DNA of 64,000 bases, from assembly GCA_963770035.1 (NCBI GenBank), contig CAVYON010000038.1:254917-318916 (forward strand), written 5' to 3'. The stretch is from Roseiarcus sp963770035 (lineage in GTDB: Bacteria; Pseudomonadota; Alphaproteobacteria; Rhizobiales; Beijerinckiaceae). The notes beneath the pieces were generated by a model. It had not been told where the DNA came from. It made no database searches and saw only the letters and a program-made list of their open reading frames with translations. The position numbers were made by a program, and so were the translations under genes. This document shows positions 60,543 through 64,000 of the stretch, piece by piece (position 1 is the stretch's first letter; each line of letters starts with the position of its first letter).

Positions 60543-61295
60543 ATGAAAAAATCGGGGTGGTTGCTTGCATTGCCTTTGGCGCTGGGCTTCGCGGCCGGCG
60601 GCGCTTCAGCCGCAAATCTCGTACAGAACGGCGACTTCAATTCGCCCGGCGCCGCCAGCGCGCAATTGCTGAGCTTCGGGAGCACGTTCGTCACCAACTG
60701 GTTGAACGAGGACCAATACACCGGGTACATCCCGATGGGACAAAGCGCCGACCAGACTTGGCAATGTTGCCTTTTGGGCTCCGCGGGCCCTGGCTACGGC
60801 GTAGACAACGGCCTCGTGGGCCCGCCGAGCGGGAACGCCTCTCTCGTAATTGACGGAACAAACGGCTTCGGTCCCGGGGGCGGCTATGGCTACGTTTCTC
60901 AGTCGATCAGCGGATTGGTCGCCGGACAAACATACGTCCTGAGCTTCTGGCAGGCGGGCAGTCAGGAATACAGCGTCGGTGGCGACACGGTACAGATGTT
61001 CGATGTCAGCCTGGGCGATCAGACGTGGACTTCGCCGGCGATGAATGTCCCGTCCCAGGGTTTCGCACCGTGGGCTGAAGTCTCGGCGACGTTCACCTGG
61101 GACGGCGTTGGCGATACCCTGCAATTCATGTCCGTCGGCACGGGCGACCCGGCGTTTGCGATGCTCGCCGACGTGTCGTTGACGACGGGCGCGGTGCCTG
61201 AGCCTGCAACCTGGGCGATGATCGTTGCGGGCTTTGCGGGGATCGGCTTTGCTGCGCGCGCCCGCAGCAGGAAGGCGGCTGCCGTCGCCGCTTGA
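60543..61295 (+). CDS. PEPxxWA-CTERM sorting domain protein
   Basis: This 250-residue exported protein has a signal peptide of about 23 residues (MKKSGWLLALPLALGFAAGGASA). The body is a beta-sandwich of the carbohydrate-binding type (NLVQNGDFNSPGA, YGYVSQSISGLVAGQTYVLSFWQAGSQEY). The C-terminus is the sorting signal VPEPATWAMIVAGFAGIGFAARARSRKAAAVAA: the PEPxxWAM motif, a membrane span and basic residues. Such proteins are cut and exported by an exosortase encoded elsewhere and are linked to exopolysaccharide. ATG 60543 starts the signal peptide. A strong terminator follows. Confidence 0.92.
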   Translation: MKKSGWLLALPLALGFAAGGASAANLVQNGDFNSPGAASAQLLSFGSTFVTNWLNEDQYTGYIPMGQSADQTWQCCLLGSAGPGYGVDNGLVGPPSGNASLVIDGTNGFGPGGGYGYVSQSISGLVAGQTYVLSFWQAGSQEYSVGGDTVQMFDVSLGDQTWTSPAMNVPSQGFAPWAEVSATFTWDGVGDTLQFMSVGTGDPAFAMLADVSLTTGAVPEPATWAMIVAGFAGIGFAARARSRKAAAVAA

Positions 61296-61322
61296 TCCGA
61301 GTCCTGGAAGCCGAACAGAGGG

Positions 61323-61355
61323 GCGCCGCCGATCAGAAATCGGCGGCGCTTTTTT
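61323..61355 (+). terminator. rho-independent terminator after the PEP-CTERM gene
   Basis: GCGCCGCCGAT (61323-61333) pairs perfectly with ATCGGCGGCGC (61339-61349) and is followed by six T. Confidence 0.93.
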
Positions 61356-61471
61356 GATGGCGGGCCGGCAATGCCTTGCGCGGAGGGGCCGCAAACGCAA
61401 TGATCTCGGAAGGTTCTCCCTGCCAGGCGCCGGGCCGGGCGAATGCGGGCCAACAGGAGTGAAGACTGTCG

Positions 61472-62335
61472 ATGCAATCGCTTCTGGCTTCACACCATCA
61501 TATCGCAAGTTTTCTGCTGATCGTGGTGCGCGCCTGCATCTGGCTGGCGCTGATGGTCGCCGTCTTCGCGCCGCTCGAGTACTTTTTCGCCGTCCGGCCC
61601 GCCAAGCGCTTCCACAGGGACTGGGCCACCAACCTCGGCTGGTATTTCGTCAACAGCCTCGTGCCCATTTTCCTGCTGGGGCCCCCCTCGGCGCTGATCG
61701 CGATCAGCATCCATGCGGTCCTTCCCGCAAGCCTGACAGGCGCGACGGCGGGACTGCCGCTTTGGGCGAAGATGATCTTGGCGATGATCGTGGGCGAAGT
61801 CGGCTTCTACTGGGGTCACCGCTGGAGCCATGAAATCCCCCTGCTCTGGCGGTTCCACGCGGTGCACCATAGCGCCGAGACCATCGATTTTCTCGTCAAT
61901 ACGAGGGCTCACCCTGTCGATATGGTGTTCACGCGCCTGTGTGGGCTGACGCTACTCTACGCGACGGGCTTGGCGTCTCCGGTCGGGCCGCATGCGGGCC
62001 TCGTTCCTGCAATCGTCCTTTTCGTCGGCTCGGCCTGGAGCTTTTTCATTCACGCGAATGTGCGATGGCGTCTCGGGCCGTTCGAGGAAGTGCTCTCCAG
62101 CCCCGCCTTTCACCACTGGCACCACACCTTGGAGGATCACAAGGACCACAACTATGCGTCCATGCTCCCGATTATGGATCGGGTGTTTGGCACCTTCTAT
62201 CTTCCGCGCGAATGGCCGGCGGCCTACGGCGCCTCGACCCCGATGCCGCGCACCCTGACAGGCCAATTGCTGGAGCCGTTTGCGCCAAACCTCAAGCCGA
62301 GCGCGTCGAGGACAGAGATGTCCGGCTCTGTGTAA
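61472..62335 (+). CDS. sterol desaturase / fatty acid hydroxylase family protein
   Basis: This 287-residue membrane di-iron enzyme has histidine boxes GHRWSHE, RFHAVHHS and FHHWHHT, with further His in DHKDHNY, in the order of the family. About four membrane segments precede and separate them. Bacterial members hydroxylate or desaturate lipids such as carotenoids, sterols, hopanoids or fatty acids; the substrate here is open. It lies about 115 nt past the terminator, so it has its own promoter. Confidence 0.9.
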   Translation: MQSLLASHHHIASFLLIVVRACIWLALMVAVFAPLEYFFAVRPAKRFHRDWATNLGWYFVNSLVPIFLLGPPSALIAISIHAVLPASLTGATAGLPLWAKMILAMIVGEVGFYWGHRWSHEIPLLWRFHAVHHSAETIDFLVNTRAHPVDMVFTRLCGLTLLYATGLASPVGPHAGLVPAIVLFVGSAWSFFIHANVRWRLGPFEEVLSSPAFHHWHHTLEDHKDHNYASMLPIMDRVFGTFYLPREWPAAYGASTPMPRTLTGQLLEPFAPNLKPSASRTEMSGSV

Positions 62336-62594
62336 GGGTCGCGGATCGGGCCGAGCGGTGGGCTGTGACGCGACGGGCTCCAAGCTATTGACCAAGATAC
62401 CGGTCGAAAAACGTTAACCCGTCTTCGCGGATTCGCCTGTGGATAACCTGATTTTGCGGCGTTTCGCGACGCTTATGTATCTGAGTTTATTGATGCGAGC
62501 ATCGGAAGGAACGCCAAAAACGGCTGTAGTGAAGACCAAGTTTGCGTGAGCAGGATTCCTCAACTCGGCCGTCCGTGGCACACTGCGTCCTGCC

Positions 62595-64000
62595 ATGTTT
62601 CTGCGGAAGACCGAAAGGCGGAAGGACGGGAAGACGCATCTCTACTGGAGCGTCGTCGAAAACCGGCGGCTCGACAGCAGCCGGGTGGTGCAGCGCCATG
62701 TCCTCTACCTCGGCGAGATCAATTCTTCCCAGGCTGAAGCCTGGCGCAAGGCGATCGAGGTGTTCGACGAGGACGCCGGCGCGCCCCGTTCGCTGTCCCT
62801 GTTTCCCGACGAGCGTTGCGACCTCCCGGCCGCCGACGCCTCGGTCGTGCGTCTGCGCCTGTCGGAGATGCGGCTCTGCCGGCCGCGTCAGTGGGGCGCG
62901 TGCTGGCTCGCCGGCGTCCTGTGGCGCGAGCTGCAACTCGACCGTTTCTGGGCCGAACGCCTGCCGAGGAGCCGCAAGGGGACGCGCTCGGATCAGGGGC
63001 TGCAAGTGCTGGCGACCTACCGCCTGATCGACCCGGGAAGCGAATGGCGGCTGCATCGCCAATGGTTCCTCGACAGCGCCATGGCGGATCTGCTCGGCGC
63101 CGACTTCGGCCTCGCGGAAGCGCACAAGCTCTACGCCTGCCACGACAAGCTGCTCAAACACAAACAGGCGCTGTTCTCGCATCTGACACAGCGTTGGCGC
63201 GACCTGTTCAACGCCTCCTTCGACGTGCTGCTCTACGATCTGACCAGCGCCTATTTCGAGGTCAACGCCTCCGACCTGCCCGAGGGCTCGAAACGCCGCC
63301 ACGGCTACAGCCGCGACAAGCGGCCCGATTGCCCGCAACTCGTCATCGCCCTCGTCGTCACCCCCGAAGGCCTGCCGCTCGCCTACGAGGTCCTGCCCGG
63401 CAACACGGCCGACAGCACGACCCTGCGGTCGTTCCTCGAAAAGATCGAGAGCCAGTACGGCAAGGCGCGGCGGGTCTGGGTGATGGACCGCGGCGTGCCG
63501 ACCGAGGAGGTCCTGGCCGAGATGCGCATGGCCGATCCGCCCGTCCAGTATCTGGTCGGAACGCCCAAAGGACGCCTGACCCGCCTCGAAAAGCAGCTCG
63601 TCGACAAGCCGTGGCGCAAGGCGCGCGAGGGTGTCGAGGTCAAGCTCCTCGCCCAGGGCGACGAACTCTACGTCTTCGCCCAGAGCGCCGATCGCGTCAG
63701 CAAGGAGCGGGCGATGCGCAGGCGGCAGCTCAAGTGGCTGTGGGCGCGGCTGAAGAAACTCGCCGAGATGGACATCTCGCGCGAGGAAAGGCTGATGAAG
63801 CTCGGCGCGGCGCGCTCCAAGGCGCCCTCCGCCTGGCGCCTGGTCAAAACCGACGTCGACAAGACCGGCGCGCTCGCCTATGCGCTCGACCGGGACAAGC
63901 TGCGCAAGGTCAGACGCCGCGAGGGCCGCTATCTGTTGCGCACCAACCTGACCGACGACGACCCCGCAAACCTCTGGCAGTATTACATACAACTCGTCGC
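62595..64000 (+). CDS. IS1634-like transposase, cut by the window edge
   Basis: The open frame from ATG 62595 runs without a stop to the window end (468 codons). It reads MFLRKTERRKDGKTHLYWSVVENRRLDSSRVVQRHVLYLGEINSSQ, PRQWGACWLAGVLW, LLYDLTSAYFEVNASDLPEGSKRRHGYSRDKRPDCPQLVIAL, RRVWVMDRGVPTEEVL and RKVRRREGRYLLRTNLTDDDPANLW. It is the intact form of the remnant at 32528-33500. GTAGTGAAGACC at 62526-62537 parallels the 13-mer upstream of the related transposase at 30590-32374. Confidence 0.9.
   Translation, partial: MFLRKTERRKDGKTHLYWSVVENRRLDSSRVVQRHVLYLGEINSSQAEAWRKAIEVFDEDAGAPRSLSLFPDERCDLPAADASVVRLRLSEMRLCRPRQWGACWLAGVLWRELQLDRFWAERLPRSRKGTRSDQGLQVLATYRLIDPGSEWRLHRQWFLDSAMADLLGADFGLAEAHKLYACHDKLLKHKQALFSHLTQRWRDLFNASFDVLLYDLTSAYFEVNASDLPEGSKRRHGYSRDKRPDCPQLVIALVVTPEGLPLAYEVLPGNTADSTTLRSFLEKIESQYGKARRVWVMDRGVPTEEVLAEMRMADPPVQYLVGTPKGRLTRLEKQLVDKPWRKAREGVEVKLLAQGDELYVFAQSADRVSKERAMRRRQLKWLWARLKKLAEMDISREERLMKLGAARSKAPSAWRLVKTDVDKTGALAYALDRDKLRKVRRREGRYLLRTNLTDDDPANLWQYYIQLV

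Noticed and set aside
62487..63992. 501-codon minus-strand frame at the right edge.
   Set aside because: Antisense shadow of the IS1634-like transposase, which carries the catalytic motifs on the plus strand.
1..64000. CRISPR arrays, prophage structural genes and rRNA.
   Set aside because: No regularly spaced short repeats, no phage head or tail genes and no rRNA-like sequence were seen on reading through.

Overview
The window looks like a high-GC alphaproteobacterial chromosome segment, most likely from Hyphomicrobiales. The basis is an Irr-type Fur regulator, Liv-type aromatic importers, LigAB, a PEPxxWA-CTERM protein, rhizobial-type insertion sequences and ATGA-coupled operons. The placement is an inference from gene content, and no species can be named from the sequence alone.

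Region 1 (14-8629) is one tightly coupled plus-strand operon whose start lies off the window. It holds two ABC permeases, a 67-residue membrane protein, two tandem UgpC/GlpS-like ATPases, DhaL, DhaM, a free HPr, a full-length PTS enzyme I, a small HTH-like protein and DhaK. Together they read as import of a small polyol or triose plus PEP-dependent dihydroxyacetone phosphorylation with its own phosphorelay. Region 2 (9012-19563) is a GntR-controlled aromatic catabolic cluster: FAH-type hydrolase, five-gene Liv-type ABC importer, two-domain VOC (extradiol dioxygenase-like) protein, BKACE enzyme, and a two-component flavin monooxygenase with its reductase.

Region 3 (19560-29157) is ordinary chromosome: a membrane protein, proC, an L,D-transpeptidase, amn, a RidA protein, several small conserved proteins, irr, ligBA and their divergent LysR regulator, and a decayed duplicate of the 3' end of that regulator.

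Region 4 (29223-58735) is a dense insertion-sequence palimpsest of about 29.5 kb. It contains IS630 (two), IS1634-like (several), ISNCY, IS66, TniA-like, ISAzo13 (two, one carrying an antisense group II intron), IS110, IS5-like (three near-identical copies), IS1595, ISKra4, ISAs1 and an IS21 remnant. Several sit inside each other. Stranded between them are a right-handed beta-helix secreted protein, a CopG/BrnA-type antitoxin stub, a bacterial microcompartment shell-protein stub, tRNA-Arg(UCG), a truncated nucleoside phosphorylase and a HigBA-like toxin-antitoxin pair broken by two different elements. Target-site duplications for five insertions could be read directly.

Region 5 (58986-64000) returns to host genes: an MFS transporter, a PEPxxWA-CTERM protein followed by a strong terminator, and a sterol desaturase-type hydroxylase. 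The window ends inside another IS1634-like transposase of the same type as the remnant at 32528-33500. No complete undescribed system is evident. The best leads are the ABC-plus-PTS dihydroxyacetone operon, a nested RNA hairpin in the IS110 non-coding end, the mosaic ISAzo13 with its reversed intron, and the disrupted toxin-antitoxin and microcompartment genes.
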